Positions 25,114 to 34,825 of a stretch of DNA of 61,920 nt are shown here, piece by piece (the stretch's first letter is position 1; each line of letters opens with the position of its first letter). Below the pieces are notes generated by a model. It worked only from the letters and a program-made list of their open reading frames with translations, ran no database searches and had not been told where the DNA came from. The DNA is taken from positions 1-61,920 of the forward strand of contig CAYMPH010000022.1 of the NCBI GenBank assembly GCA_964392365.1, read 5' to 3'. A program made the translations under genes and the position numbers. Source of the DNA: CAYMPH01 sp964392365. GTDB taxonomy: Bacteria > Spirochaetota > UBA4802 > UBA5550.

Positions 25114-26184
25114 TTATGCAAAAAAATCTTTAAGAATCAGGTCGCTTTCCTCAATTTCCTGAATGGTTTTTGTCTCTGTTATAAAAGCATTATTATAGAG
25201 AATATTCCATTCATTCATTATTTTATCTAAAACAGGAATCATGGAATTCAGAGTGAAGATCATTATCCTGTTAACGGAAATCCTGAAAATAACTGACTCA
25301 TTGCAAAGTGTTTTATAAAATTTAGAATAAAGATATTTCATTGAAACAAGTATTTCACGGTGTATGAATTTATTTGTATTGATGATATAAGCTGATCCGC
25401 CGCCTCTTAAAGTAAAGAAAAACTGGAAGTAATCAATATAATACAGGAGGTTCTGGAAGCTCGGCCAGACAAGCTGATCAGTAGCCATATCGCTGTAAAT
25501 AAATGAAGGCAGAGACAGATTTTTTTCAAGGTCCATTCTGATTTTCATCAGATCACCTGAACCGGTTCCGGCATTTAATTTTATCATTAATATCGGCGTG
25601 CAAATAGGAGTGCTGTTTTGACTGCAGAACCTGGATTGTACTTTCCCGTTAAGAAATGAAAATGAAATGAAATATAATCCGGCTGACTCGTTATTTTCAA
25701 CTGGCTGAAGAAATTTCCGTGCAAGAAATTTATCAATTTTTATTTCTTCTCTATTAAGAAGAAAACCGTTTTCGGCGGAAATAATGTTCTGAAACAGATT
25801 ATCTGCAAAACCTATTACCATTGAGGATGCTGTTTTTTCATTAAATGATGTAATTGAAACTTCAAAGCATTCATTTTCAATCTGATATTCAAAAACAGCA
25901 AATTCAGAAAAGCCTGCTTTTTTCAGATATTCGCCGATATAAACTCCAGCGTTGAAATCGCTGTATCCATCAACTAGAAAAGGATTAAAATCTGATTCAA
26001 TGATATTATAATCATCTAAGTATTTCAATTCGTAGAAAAGCTTATGGAAAGACTTTATAAGTTCTTTCCTGGTTTGTTTTCCGGCTTTTTCAGGCGGCTT
26101 CTTTTCATGAGAACTGACTTTGTTGACAAGAGATCTCAGTTCATCATTAAAAGTTCTATTTCTTATTAAATTTACTTCATCCAT
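25114..26184 (-). CDS. Conserved-looking hypothetical protein, 356 aa
   Basis: I do not recognise this protein. It has no signal peptide or transmembrane segment and looks soluble and alpha/beta. It opens with a charged region rich in Lys and Glu (SSHEKKPPEKAGKQTRKELIKSFHKLFYELKYLDDYNII). A middle section has short beta strands (GFSEFAVFEYQIENECFEVSITSF). A later segment (FFFTLRGGGSAYIINTNKFIH) precedes a helical stretch. It is the last gene of a minus-strand run from dprA to nadA, 32 nt after nadA. No ribosome site is obvious at the chosen ATG. Codon use matches the neighbours, so it is likely a real resident gene. Confidence 0.6.
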   Translation of the reverse strand: MDEVNLIRNRTFNDELRSLVNKVSSHEKKPPEKAGKQTRKELIKSFHKLFYELKYLDDYNIIESDFNPFLVDGYSDFNAGVYIGEYLKKAGFSEFAVFEYQIENECFEVSITSFNEKTASSMVIGFADNLFQNIISAENGFLLNREEIKIDKFLARKFLQPVENNESAGLYFISFSFLNGKVQSRFCSQNSTPICTPILMIKLNAGTGSGDLMKIRMDLEKNLSLPSFIYSDMATDQLVWPSFQNLLYYIDYFQFFFTLRGGGSAYIINTNKFIHREILVSMKYLYSKFYKTLCNESVIFRISVNRIMIFTLNSMIPVLDKIMNEWNILYNNAFITETKTIQEIEESDLILKDFFA

Positions 26185-26216
26185 ACTGTTATACCATTAT
26201 CATTTGTTTAAAGCTA

Positions 26217-27119
26217 TCAATATGAAAGATCCAGCATTTTTTGAAGCGCTTTCCGTGCGCCTTCAGCAGTTTTTTCATCAACAACAATATGTGTCTTTTC
26301 TTCAATTAATGAAGATAAAAGTTTTTCAAGGGTTATCTTTTTCATGTTCGGGCATACAAGAGAAGATGCTGCAGAAATATATTCTATATGAGGAGCGGCT
26401 TTTTTAAGTCTATGAATCATACCGATTTCAGTGCATACTATAATTTTTTTTCTGTCTGTTGCTTTAACAAATTCAATCATGCCGCCTGTTGAAAATACCC
26501 CGTCAGCTAAATCTGCAATTTCATATATACACTCAGGGTGAGCCATGACATATGCATCAGGATGTTTTTTCTTGATTTCAATAACTTCTGAAACTGTCAG
26601 GTTTTCATGTGTAGGGCAGAAGCCGTCCCATGGAATAATTTTTTTATTCGTGGATCGCTGAACAAAACTTGCAAGATTCCGGTCCGGAATAAAAATTATT
26701 TCATCAGAATCGATTCTTTCAACAATTTTTACGGCATTTGATGAGGTGCAGATTACATCCGACACTTCCTTGACTGCAGCGGATGAATTTATGTATGTAA
26801 CAACTTTAGCACCGGGATGCTGCTTTTTAAATTCTATAACTCCACCGGGTTCAACCATGTCTGCCATAGGGCATCCTGCATTAGGATCAGGCAGCAGGAC
26901 TTTTTTATCCGGCGATAATATGGCTGCAGATTCAGCCATGAAATGAACGCCGCAGAAAACAATAATTTCAGCATCTGTTTTTGATGCAAGCCTTGACAAT
27001 TCAAGTGAATCTCCTGTAAAATCCGCTATATCCTGAATTTCCGGTCTCTGATAATTGTGGGCAAGAATAACTGCTTTTTTATCAGCAGCAATTTTTTTTA
27101 TTTCAGATATTATTTCCAT
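26217..27119 (-). CDS. nadA: Quinolinate synthase
   Basis: 300 residues. It condenses iminoaspartate with dihydroxyacetone phosphate to quinolinate for NAD synthesis, using a [4Fe-4S] cluster. Seen motifs: ILAHNYQRPEIQDIADFTGDSLELSR at the N-terminus, and the three cluster cysteines in VFCGVHFMAESA, VICTSSNAVK and LVCPNMKK. Also seen: PDPNAGCPMAD, IIPWDGFCPTHE and MAHPECIYEIADLAD. Length fits the short bacterial/archaeal NadA type. nadB and nadC are not in the window. It lies between xerC/D and an orphan gene in a minus-strand run. The oxygen-sensitive cluster suits an anaerobe. Confidence 0.96.
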   Translation of the reverse strand: MEIISEIKKIAADKKAVILAHNYQRPEIQDIADFTGDSLELSRLASKTDAEIIVFCGVHFMAESAAILSPDKKVLLPDPNAGCPMADMVEPGGVIEFKKQHPGAKVVTYINSSAAVKEVSDVICTSSNAVKIVERIDSDEIIFIPDRNLASFVQRSTNKKIIPWDGFCPTHENLTVSEVIEIKKKHPDAYVMAHPECIYEIADLADGVFSTGGMIEFVKATDRKKIIVCTEIGMIHRLKKAAPHIEYISAASSLVCPNMKKITLEKLLSSLIEEKTHIVVDEKTAEGARKALQKMLDLSY

Positions 27120-27172
27120 GTAATGAATTTAACCTATTACTATAATATTGTCAACCAGTATAAAAGCGCCTT

Positions 27173-28108
27173 TTATTTCTTTTTTCCTGAATGAGGGTGA
27201 AAATTATCGTATGTTTTTTTCAGTCTTTCCTTGGTTGTGTGAGTGTAGGTCTGTGTTGTTGATATATTCTTATGCCCGAGCATTTCCTGCACAGCTCTGA
27301 TATCTGCGCCGCCGTTAAGCATGTCTGTTGCGAATGAGTGCCTGAGAGAGTGAGGGGAAACATCTTTCAAAAATCCTGCATTGCCGGCTCTTTTTACAAC
27401 AATATCATATATGCCGCGGACAGACATTCTGCCTCCGCGATTATTCACAAAGAGGGCCTTATCTTTTAACTCAAATTTTCTGCTTTTCATCTCAAGATAA
27501 ATCTTAATCTGCTTTATTGCGCTTTCTGTCAGGAAAACCTGCCTGTCTTTTTTTCCCTTTCCTGTTACCATCATCCTTCCGGTAGATAAATCAAGATCGC
27601 TTACTGATGCATCTGCAAGCTCGGAAACCCTGGCTCCGGTGGAATAAAAAGTTTCAAGCAGAGCGATGTCTCTCTGATCAAGAAAATTTTCTACAGGAAA
27701 ATCAAGTAATGATTTCATCTGATTTTCATGGAGGAATTTCGGCAGTCGTTTATCTTTTTTGGGGAAGTGTATAAGAATAGCAGGATCTTTTTTAATTAAA
27801 TCTTTATTAAAGAGGTATCTGAAAAATATTTTTATTGATGCTATCTTTCTTTCTATTGATGATTTTTTCAATCCTGAATCGTATAAAAACTCAACAAAGC
27901 TTATAATGTCGCGGTCTCTTACTGATTCAAATGATATTTCATCGTTTGAAATTTCAGCTGCAGTTTCGTATTCGCCGTTATTTTGAATATTATCTATCAG
28001 AAATTTTATAAAACCTGCAAGATCCATTGTATAGGCAGTGACAGTTTTATCCGAGTAATTTTTTTCGAATTTTAAATAATCGGCAAACCTGTCAATTTCA
28101 TCGTTCAT
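27173..28108 (-). CDS. Tyrosine recombinase XerC/XerD
   Basis: 311 residues. There is an N-terminal SAM-like DNA-binding domain (FADYLKFEKNYSDKTVTAYTMDL). The catalytic domain has an Arg in STGARVSEL, HSLRHSFA (His and Arg), LGHKNISTTQTYTH (His and the nucleophilic Tyr) and an intervening Lys in TGKGKKDR. These proteins resolve chromosome dimers at dif during division. It begins 3 nt after topA, the topA-xer order seen in several phyla. Whether it is XerC, XerD or a lone XerH-like enzyme cannot be decided. No dif site was recognised in the window. Confidence 0.92.
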   Translation of the reverse strand: MNDEIDRFADYLKFEKNYSDKTVTAYTMDLAGFIKFLIDNIQNNGEYETAAEISNDEISFESVRDRDIISFVEFLYDSGLKKSSIERKIASIKIFFRYLFNKDLIKKDPAILIHFPKKDKRLPKFLHENQMKSLLDFPVENFLDQRDIALLETFYSTGARVSELADASVSDLDLSTGRMMVTGKGKKDRQVFLTESAIKQIKIYLEMKSRKFELKDKALFVNNRGGRMSVRGIYDIVVKRAGNAGFLKDVSPHSLRHSFATDMLNGGADIRAVQEMLGHKNISTTQTYTHTTKERLKKTYDNFHPHSGKKK

Positions 28109-28111
28109 TCT

Positions 28112-30214
28112 TTAATCGCCGGAGACTGTTTCGTCCAGTATATCAACCTTAAATCCGCAATCATCAGAAAGACACTGATGCTCCTCGCCTTTCCCTTTGA
28201 GTTTCTTTTTAAACATAAGCCTTCCGCATTTCGGGCAGGGCTTTTCTGCCGGAGATTCTCTTGTGAGAAAATCGCAATCAGGATAATTGGTGCACGCGTA
28301 GAATGTTCCGCCGCGTTTGCCCTTGGATGATCTTTTTACAACATCACCTGTTCCGCATTTCGGACAGATTCCAAGAGGAAGCGACTTGGCTGTTCTGCAT
28401 TCTGGAAAACCTGAACATGCAAGAAAAAATCCGAATCTGCCGAGTTTCTTCAGCATCATTTTGCCGCATTTTTCACAAACAAGATCAGTTTCCTCGTCAA
28501 GAACGCCTTTCATGCTTTCAATATTTTCTTCAGCGTTTGCTATAATTTTTGAAAAAGGACCGTAAAATTCACTCATCATATCAGGATACTTAAGCTTTGC
28601 CTCTTCAACGAGATCAAGTTTTTCTTCAAGCTTTGCTGTAAAATCAACAGAAACAAGATCTGAAAAATAATCTTTCAAAATCTTATTTACAATTTTTCCG
28701 AGAACAGTAGGCACAAGCTGACGTCCTGACCTTGAAACATAATATCTTCGTATGATTGTGTCAATGGTAGGTGCAAAAGTTGACGGCCTGCCTATACCCG
28801 ATTCCTCAAGAAATTTTACTAATGAAGCGTCATTGTATCTGGGGGGCGGGGTGGTCCAGTGCTGCTCTGAAACAAGCTCTTCAATCTTAACTTTATCGTC
28901 GCTTTTCAGATCAGGAAGAGTATTTTTTTCGCTTTTTTCATCTTTTTCAACAGCAGTGAATCCCTTGAAGAGTATTCTGCTGCCGCCTGCTCTGAAAGTA
29001 TAATCGTCTGCAAGAAGGTTTACTGTAGTTGTTTCTGATACCTCGGATGTCATCTGTGATGAAACGAATCTTTTCCATATAAGATCATAGAGCCTGTACT
29101 GATCCCGGCTTAAATCTTTCTTGATTGAATCCGGAGTCCGTATTACATCCGTTGGCCTGATCGCTTCGTGGGCGTCCTGCGCTCCTTTTTTATTCGAGTA
29201 GGTATTTGGTGATTCCGGAAGATAATCTTTGCTGAAATTATCTGAAATATAGTTTCTCAGAGATTCCATAGCTGTTGGCGCGATTCTGGTTGAATCAGTT
29301 CTCATATATGTTATAAGACCTACAGGACCTGTTCCTGTAATGTCAATTCCTTCATATAACTGCTGCGCAGTAATCATTGTCTTTTTTGAAGTGAAGCCGA
29401 GCCTGTTAGCTGCATCCTGCTGGAGCTTGCTCGTGATATACGGCGCTGAAGGTTTTCTTCTTCTTTCTTTTACATTTACATCAGAAACTGTAAGATCCTT
29501 TTCTTTTAAAAGTGAAAGATGCTCTTCCATTTCAGCGCTGTTTTTTATTTTAACCTTATCGCCTTTGATTGCTGCAAGGGATGCCTTGAATTTTTTATTT
29601 TTAAAACTGCATTCAGCATCCAGAGTCCAGTATTCATCCGGATTAAAAGCATCTATCTCTTCCTCTCTGTCGCAAATGATTTTCAATGCAACAGACTGAA
29701 CCCTGCCTGCAGAAAGTCCGCGCTTGACCTTTTTCCATAGAATGGGGCTGATATTATAGCCCACTATTCGGTCGAGGATTCTTCTTGCCTGCTGAGCATT
29801 TACAAGATCGATATTTATATCTCTCGGATGCAGTACAGCTTCCCTGACTGCAGCTTCAGTAATTTCGTTGAATTCAATACGCTTTATATTGGGATTTTTT
29901 GCTGTCAGGCTGTTTGATAAATGCCAGGATATAGCTTCCCCTTCACGGTCAGGGTCAGTTGCAAGAAGAACAAGGTCAACCTGTGAGGCGCTTTTTTTCA
30001 GATCGTTTAAAATCTTTGCTTTTCCCCTTATGGTTATATATTCCGGCTTGAAACCATTTTCAATATCAATTGCAAGTCTTGATTTAGGCAGGTCAATAAT
30101 ATGGCCGACTGAAGATTTTATTATATAAGTTGATCCCAGATATTTATTAATTGTTTTCGCCTTAGACGGTGATTCAACAATAACAAGTGTCACGGGTTTA
30201 TTTTTTTTCAGCAT
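28112..30214 (-). CDS. topA: DNA topoisomerase I
   Basis: About 700 residues, a type IA topoisomerase that relaxes negative supercoils. The Toprim domain has VIVESPSKAKTINKYLG and ATDPDREGEAISWHL. The active-site region is GLITYMRTDSTR with the nucleophilic Tyr. Three C-terminal zinc ribbons follow (CEKCGKMM, CPKCGTGD, CPKCGRLM with their later cysteine pairs). The start at 30214 is chosen because AAGGGGACATA precedes it. An in-frame ATG at 30274 would add 20 unconserved residues and overlap the upstream gene. It is followed at once by xerC/D and preceded by a c-haem protein and dprA, so likely one operon. Confidence 0.96.
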   Translation of the reverse strand: MLKKNKPVTLVIVESPSKAKTINKYLGSTYIIKSSVGHIIDLPKSRLAIDIENGFKPEYITIRGKAKILNDLKKSASQVDLVLLATDPDREGEAISWHLSNSLTAKNPNIKRIEFNEITEAAVREAVLHPRDINIDLVNAQQARRILDRIVGYNISPILWKKVKRGLSAGRVQSVALKIICDREEEIDAFNPDEYWTLDAECSFKNKKFKASLAAIKGDKVKIKNSAEMEEHLSLLKEKDLTVSDVNVKERRRKPSAPYITSKLQQDAANRLGFTSKKTMITAQQLYEGIDITGTGPVGLITYMRTDSTRIAPTAMESLRNYISDNFSKDYLPESPNTYSNKKGAQDAHEAIRPTDVIRTPDSIKKDLSRDQYRLYDLIWKRFVSSQMTSEVSETTTVNLLADDYTFRAGGSRILFKGFTAVEKDEKSEKNTLPDLKSDDKVKIEELVSEQHWTTPPPRYNDASLVKFLEESGIGRPSTFAPTIDTIIRRYYVSRSGRQLVPTVLGKIVNKILKDYFSDLVSVDFTAKLEEKLDLVEEAKLKYPDMMSEFYGPFSKIIANAEENIESMKGVLDEETDLVCEKCGKMMLKKLGRFGFFLACSGFPECRTAKSLPLGICPKCGTGDVVKRSSKGKRGGTFYACTNYPDCDFLTRESPAEKPCPKCGRLMFKKKLKGKGEEHQCLSDDCGFKVDILDETVSGD

Positions 30215-30257
30215 TATGTCCCCTTTTTTAAAAGTATTATGAACAACATCGGACAGG

Positions 30258-30875
30258 TTAATTTTTTTTGTCAAACAATTCTTTTATCTGCCTTTCTGGA
30301 TCCCAGCGTGCAGTTAAAATAAGCAATATCAGAAGAAACAGCGAAATTAAGGAAAACAGGATAATCCTTTCAGAAGTGTAATAGATGGATGCATTGAATT
30401 TTCTTTCGAAATAGAATGCACCGATCACTTCATTTTCCCTGAAAGATGTGTGGCAGATAAGGCATTTTTTTTCTGCTTTCGCAGGTATTATGGATTTATA
30501 TAATCCGGATACAAGTCTGGTTTCTGTTTCAGGGTTTACTGCTGTTAAAACTTTGATAATATCAGAATTTTTATTATTATCGTAATAAGACGGGGCAATT
30601 ACTCTCTCGCCTTTTTTACTGTATACAGCAGCCTTAATTCCATTTGTCTTTTCGATATCGCTTAGATAAACCCATCCGGCTTCAGTCCTACCGTTGGTTT
30701 TTACTGCAGAAAATGCGTCAATTATAACTCTGAAACTGTTGTCTATTTCAGTAAAATATCCGGATTTGTAAACAGAAAAGATGTCAGATGCAAATGGTGG
30801 TATTGAAAAAATCTGTGAAATCGAAACAAGAAGAAGAAATGTATTAACAGCAAGAAGGATGTTCTTTATTTTCAT
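30258..30875 (-). CDS. Membrane-anchored c-type haem protein (CxxCH), possible sensor
   Basis: 205 residues. A hydrophobic N-terminal segment (NILLAVNTFLLLVSISQIF) and a C-terminal one (IILFSLISLFLLILLILTAR, residues 171-190) flank an extracytoplasmic domain of about 140 residues. This carries a single haem-attachment motif C138-L-I-C-H142, followed by FRENEVIGAFYFERKF. The layout resembles DUF3365/Tll0287-like haem sensor domains, but the protein ends 15 residues after the second membrane span with no signalling domain. It lies 3 nt from dprA and just upstream of topA. Why a redox-type protein sits in a DNA-processing operon is unclear. The haem call rests on one motif. Confidence 0.7.
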   Translation of the reverse strand: MKIKNILLAVNTFLLLVSISQIFSIPPFASDIFSVYKSGYFTEIDNSFRVIIDAFSAVKTNGRTEAGWVYLSDIEKTNGIKAAVYSKKGERVIAPSYYDNNKNSDIIKVLTAVNPETETRLVSGLYKSIIPAKAEKKCLICHTSFRENEVIGAFYFERKFNASIYYTSERIILFSLISLFLLILLILTARWDPERQIKELFDKKN

Positions 30876-30878
30876 ATC

Positions 30879-32000
30879 TTATCCATTGAAAGAAATTAGA
30901 TTGCCTTTTCTTGAAACGTATCCGCAGATTTCAAGATTCATAAGTGCTTCAGCAGTTTCAGAAACTTCTGCATTGCATATTCTTATTATTTCATCAAATT
31001 CCAGGGCACCGTTAATTATAAACGACATAATCTTTTTTTCAAGCGAATTTTTATCAAAATCAAAAGAATCTTCCATATTATTATTTTTAAGCGGAAGAAC
31101 ATGCTCGTTTTTTTTATCAGGATTGCTGATAATCTTCCCGGATATTCCAAGTTCATTAAGAATGTCTCCGGTAGTATAAACAGGGACAGCTCCATCTTTT
31201 ATCAGCTTGAAACATCCTTCATATCCTTCATCAAATGTATTTCCGCCGCAGGCAAATACATGCCTGTTCTGCTCAAGAGCGTAACGCGCAGTGATTAAAG
31301 CGCCGCTTCTTGCACCTGCCTTTACAACAATTGTTCCAAGTGAAATTCCGCTGATAATTCTATTCCTCCGCACAAAAGTCCATTTTCCAGCGATTATTCC
31401 GGGCGGGTACTCAGACAGGATCATGGAATTCCCGGATTTTAAAATCATATCGTAAATATCCCTGTTGGCTTTCGGGTAAACTATATCAATGCCGTTTGCC
31501 ATTACCGCAATTGTCGGGAATCCTTTTTCGAGCGCGCCAAGATGCGCTGCCCTGTCTATACCTATTGCTATTCCGCTTGCAATTGAAATTCCATTCTCGC
31601 CAAGCTCAGAGGATATTTTTCCTGCGATATTTTCAGATTTGAAATCGCTTTCCCTTGTGCCTACAATAGCAGCTGTTTTCGAGTGTGACAAATTCCCTCT
31701 GGAATATAATACAACCGGAGGGCAGGAAATTTCTTTAAGTAAAGCAGGATATCTTCCATCCCGTAAATGTATTACATTTATTTGTTCTTTTCCGCATTTT
31801 AAAGCAATTTTTTCAGCGCATTGAAGCGGGTCTCCCCCATAGATTTTTTTAATAAATTCTGATGTTTCAAGGGTATTTCTTTTCATTGCTAGTGTATATG
31901 CATCCACAGGTCCTTTTTCACGGACCATATTCCATAAATCAAATGATGCCGGGGCTGATGATATTGATAAAGCTATAGAGAATATAGTTTCCTGGTTCAT
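30879..32000 (-). CDS. dprA: DNA processing protein DprA
   Basis: About 373 residues from the ATG at 32000 (MNQETIFSIALS). The open frame extends back to a TTG at 32069, but that extension is Lys/Phe-rich and unlike the family. An N-terminal helical SAM-like part is followed by the Rossmann DprA core: ALLKEISCPPVVLYSRGN, AIVGTRESDF, SGIAIGIDRAAHLGALE, NRIISGISLGTIVVKAGARSGALITARYALEQNRHVFACGG. A C-terminal winged-helix follows (EKKIMSFIINGALEFDEIIRICNAEVSETAEALMNLEICGYV). DprA loads RecA on incoming single-stranded DNA in transformation and is also present in non-competent species. It heads the minus-strand run with topA and xerC/D and is divergent from the relA/spoT gene. Confidence 0.94.
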   Translation of the reverse strand: MNQETIFSIALSISSAPASFDLWNMVREKGPVDAYTLAMKRNTLETSEFIKKIYGGDPLQCAEKIALKCGKEQINVIHLRDGRYPALLKEISCPPVVLYSRGNLSHSKTAAIVGTRESDFKSENIAGKISSELGENGISIASGIAIGIDRAAHLGALEKGFPTIAVMANGIDIVYPKANRDIYDMILKSGNSMILSEYPPGIIAGKWTFVRRNRIISGISLGTIVVKAGARSGALITARYALEQNRHVFACGGNTFDEGYEGCFKLIKDGAVPVYTTGDILNELGISGKIISNPDKKNEHVLPLKNNNMEDSFDFDKNSLEKKIMSFIINGALEFDEIIRICNAEVSETAEALMNLEICGYVSRKGNLISFNG

Positions 32001-32166
32001 ATTTATTAATACGAATAGAAGGGGCTTTTTAAAAAAATTTAAATTATTTTTTTTGATTTCCTGCTGCAAATAATTAATGCAAGCAAATAGGGGATGGTGA
32101 GTAAATATTCATATTGACTAAAATGATATATTCCTTAAATTTTGATTAGAGCGGATATGGAAAAAT

Positions 32167-34200
32167 ATGGATCTTGATTTAAAAATAAGAAGCAGGGACA
32201 TCAATACTCTTATTGAAATGATAAGAGTGAATAACCCTGAAGTGGATATGAACCTTGTGAAAAAGGCATATGATTATGCTTTTAAAGTTCACGAAAAACA
32301 GAAAAGATTATCCGGCGAACCATATATAGTGCATCCGCTTGAAGTTGCGATTATAATTGCAAATCTCAAGCTTGACAGCGCATCAATTGCTGCAGCGCTT
32401 CTTCATGATGTTGTGGAAGATACAAACACCACTATTGAATTTATTGCACAGGAGTTCGGAGAAGATGTTGCCCTGCTCGTGGATGGCGTTACAAAAATAT
32501 CATACATAAAAAACAGGTCCAAGTCTAGCGCACAGGCGGAGACACTGAGAAAAATGCTGATGGCCACTATAAATGACGTAAGGGTAATAGTGATAAAACT
32601 TGCAGACAAGCTTCATAATATGCGCACAATTATTTTTCAGCCTGTTCATAAACAATACAGAATTGCAAAAGAAACTCTCGATATATATGCTCCGATCGGC
32701 AGAAGGCTCGGTATGTCGAAAATAAGTTCCGAGCTTGAGGATCTCTCTTTTTTCGTTCTATATTTTGAGGAATATAATGAAATTAAAAGAGCAATGACCC
32801 AGAGAAGGAATGAAATTGAAGGGAACATTGAGCTTGTAAAAAGCATTCTGCATAAAAAATTCGAAGAACTGAAAGTTAATGCTGATATTCACGGACGCGC
32901 AAAACATTATTTTTCCATATTCCGTAAAATGCAGACTCAGGGGAAAACAATTGATGAAATATACGATCTCCGCGCGATCAGAATTATTACAGACGAGGTT
33001 AAAGACTGTTACGCAATACTTGGTACGGTTCACACTCTCTGGTCGCCTCTGGCGTCCAGATTCAAGGATTATATAGCAGTTCCGAAATCAAATATGTATC
33101 AGTCGCTTCATACCACTGTAATAGGTCCTGAAGGGCATCCTCTTGAAGTCCAGATCAGGACTAAAGAGATGCATGCTGTTGCTGAAATGGGAATCGCGGC
33201 TCACTGGATTTATAAAGACGGCAAGCCTGTACGAAGCAAGAATTATATGGATATGTCTTTATTGCAGAATATTGATGAATGGTATAATGAGTACAGCGCA
33301 AAAGATTTTGTATCAAATCTGAAAATGGATCTGTATGAAGATGAGATCTTTGTTTTTACTCCCCAGGGGAAAATAATAAAGCTTTCCAATGAAGCCACTC
33401 CGATAGATTTCGCTTACGCAATTCACACTGAAGTTGGGAACAAAATGACCGGAGCCAAGGTAAACAACAGGCTTGTTCCTTTAAAAACAAATTTGAAAAG
33501 CGGTGATATAATTGAGATAATGACTTCCTCAAAGGCTCATCCGTCAAGAGAGTGGATCAAGATTGTAAAATCATCCAATGCTAAAAATAAAATCCGGTCA
33601 TGGTTCAGGAAACAATCGGGTGAAGAAAAATCTGATGAAAAAACTGAAGAGAAAATAAAAAAACATAAAGATGAAAAAACAGCTGAAGTAATAATCCCTG
33701 AAAACGAGCAGATTAAACTTAAAAAATTAAGCAAAACCGGAAAATCCGGAGTAAGCATTGAGGGTACGGGCAATATATTGATCAAGCTTTCCCAGTGCTG
33801 TCAGCCTATTCCCGGGGATGATGTTGTCGGATTTATAACAAGAGGCCGTGGCATAACCGTACACAAAAAAAACTGCCCTTCTCTGAAAGGGCTTAGCAAC
33901 GAAAGCGAAAGGATTATAAGGATTGTCTGGGAGGAGAATGAAAAAAATCTTTTCCCTGTTAAAATTTCAGTTACAGGCACAGACAGAGGGAACCTTTTAA
34001 AAGATATAGCAGAAATAATTTCGTCCCGCAAGTCAAATATCATCAAGGCGGAAGCAAATGTATCAAAAGATATTGCAGAATTTAAATTTGTAATAGAGGT
34101 TATGAGCAATACCCATCTTAAAGAAATTATTACTAGCATTAGAAATATTAAAAGCATCAGCGAAGTATATAAGATTAATGAAAAGGTTGTTATAAAGTAG
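32167..34200 (+). CDS. Bifunctional (p)ppGpp synthetase/hydrolase (RelA/SpoT family)
   Basis: 677 residues. The N-terminal HD hydrolase is intact (LSGEPYIVHPLEVAIIIANL, ALLHDVVEDTNTTI, DGVTKI, ADKLHNMRT). The synthetase domain follows (IYDLRAIRIITDEVKDCYAILGTVHTLW, KDYIAVPKSNMYQSLHTTVI). Then come TGS (IFVFTPQGKIIKL), a Lys/Glu-rich linker, the CCQPIPGD zinc-type segment and a C-terminal ACT domain (ISVTGTDRGNLLKDIAEIIS). Both catalytic halves look functional, so it is a Rel-type enzyme making and degrading the stringent-response alarmone. It appears to be the only long RelA/SpoT in this window. It is 7 nt upstream of maf. Confidence 0.95.
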   Translation: MDLDLKIRSRDINTLIEMIRVNNPEVDMNLVKKAYDYAFKVHEKQKRLSGEPYIVHPLEVAIIIANLKLDSASIAAALLHDVVEDTNTTIEFIAQEFGEDVALLVDGVTKISYIKNRSKSSAQAETLRKMLMATINDVRVIVIKLADKLHNMRTIIFQPVHKQYRIAKETLDIYAPIGRRLGMSKISSELEDLSFFVLYFEEYNEIKRAMTQRRNEIEGNIELVKSILHKKFEELKVNADIHGRAKHYFSIFRKMQTQGKTIDEIYDLRAIRIITDEVKDCYAILGTVHTLWSPLASRFKDYIAVPKSNMYQSLHTTVIGPEGHPLEVQIRTKEMHAVAEMGIAAHWIYKDGKPVRSKNYMDMSLLQNIDEWYNEYSAKDFVSNLKMDLYEDEIFVFTPQGKIIKLSNEATPIDFAYAIHTEVGNKMTGAKVNNRLVPLKTNLKSGDIIEIMTSSKAHPSREWIKIVKSSNAKNKIRSWFRKQSGEEKSDEKTEEKIKKHKDEKTAEVIIPENEQIKLKKLSKTGKSGVSIEGTGNILIKLSQCCQPIPGDDVVGFITRGRGITVHKKNCPSLKGLSNESERIIRIVWEENEKNLFPVKISVTGTDRGNLLKDIAEIISSRKSNIIKAEANVSKDIAEFKFVIEVMSNTHLKEIITSIRNIKSISEVYKINEKVVIK

Positions 34201-34207
34201 ATACAGG

Positions 34208-34825
34208 ATGAAGATTATCCTCGGTTCTAAATCTCCCAGAAGAAAACTTCTGTTGTCCGGCTTAACTGATGAATTTGAAATTATACACCCTACAGCTGAT
34301 GAAGCAATCATACGCGGGGAATCGCCGGTTGTTTATTCAGAAAGAATTACAGCTGATAAGGCAATGTCGATTTATAATCTTATAGATAAAAATGAAAATT
34401 CGCTTATAATATCCTGCGATACAATTGTTTGTGTTAATGATGAAATTTTAGGAAAGCCGGATAATCATGATACGGCTTTTTCATATTTAAAAAAGCTTTC
34501 AGGTAAAACGCATTCGGTTTTAAGCAGCGTTTATTTAATAAAAACAGATGGTTCAACAATTGAAAAAACCGCATCAGGAACTGAAATAACGTATGTTACA
34601 TTCAGGCAGCTGTCGGATGGAGACATCGAAAAATATCTTTCAATAACAGAATATATGGACAAGGCAGGAGCATACGCAGCACAGGAAAACGGAAGTCTCA
34701 TAATAGAAAAAATTGAAGGGTCTTTCACAAATGTGATCGGATTCCCGTTACGGCTTTATTTCAGGCTTATGAATGAACTGGATTTCTATAAAAATTCAGA
34801 TGACGCGAATTTTTTTTCCTTATAA
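34208..34825 (+). CDS. maf: Maf-like nucleotide pyrophosphatase
   Basis: 205 residues. The N-terminal GSKSPRRKLLLSGL is the Maf phosphate-binding signature. SCDTIVCVNDEILGKP and LKKLSGKTHSVLSSV are the catalytic Asp and conserved Gly/Lys/His regions, and DKAGAYAAQENGSLIIEKIEGSFTNVIGFPL is the C-terminal block. Family members hydrolyse dTTP/UTP or modified nucleotides and can affect septum formation. The gene begins 7 nt after relA/spoT. The name is a family-level call; substrate preference (YhdE or YceF type) is not assigned. Confidence 0.93.
   Translation: MKIILGSKSPRRKLLLSGLTDEFEIIHPTADEAIIRGESPVVYSERITADKAMSIYNLIDKNENSLIISCDTIVCVNDEILGKPDNHDTAFSYLKKLSGKTHSVLSSVYLIKTDGSTIEKTASGTEITYVTFRQLSDGDIEKYLSITEYMDKAGAYAAQENGSLIIEKIEGSFTNVIGFPLRLYFRLMNELDFYKNSDDANFFSL

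Noticed and set aside
30215..30274. N-terminal extension of topA to an upstream ATG
   Set aside because: It overlaps the previous gene, and the internal ATG at 30214 has a better ribosome site and matches the family start.
32001..32069. N-terminal extension of dprA to a TTG
   Set aside because: Lys/Phe-rich sequence unlike the family; the ATG at 32000 fits the DprA N-terminus.
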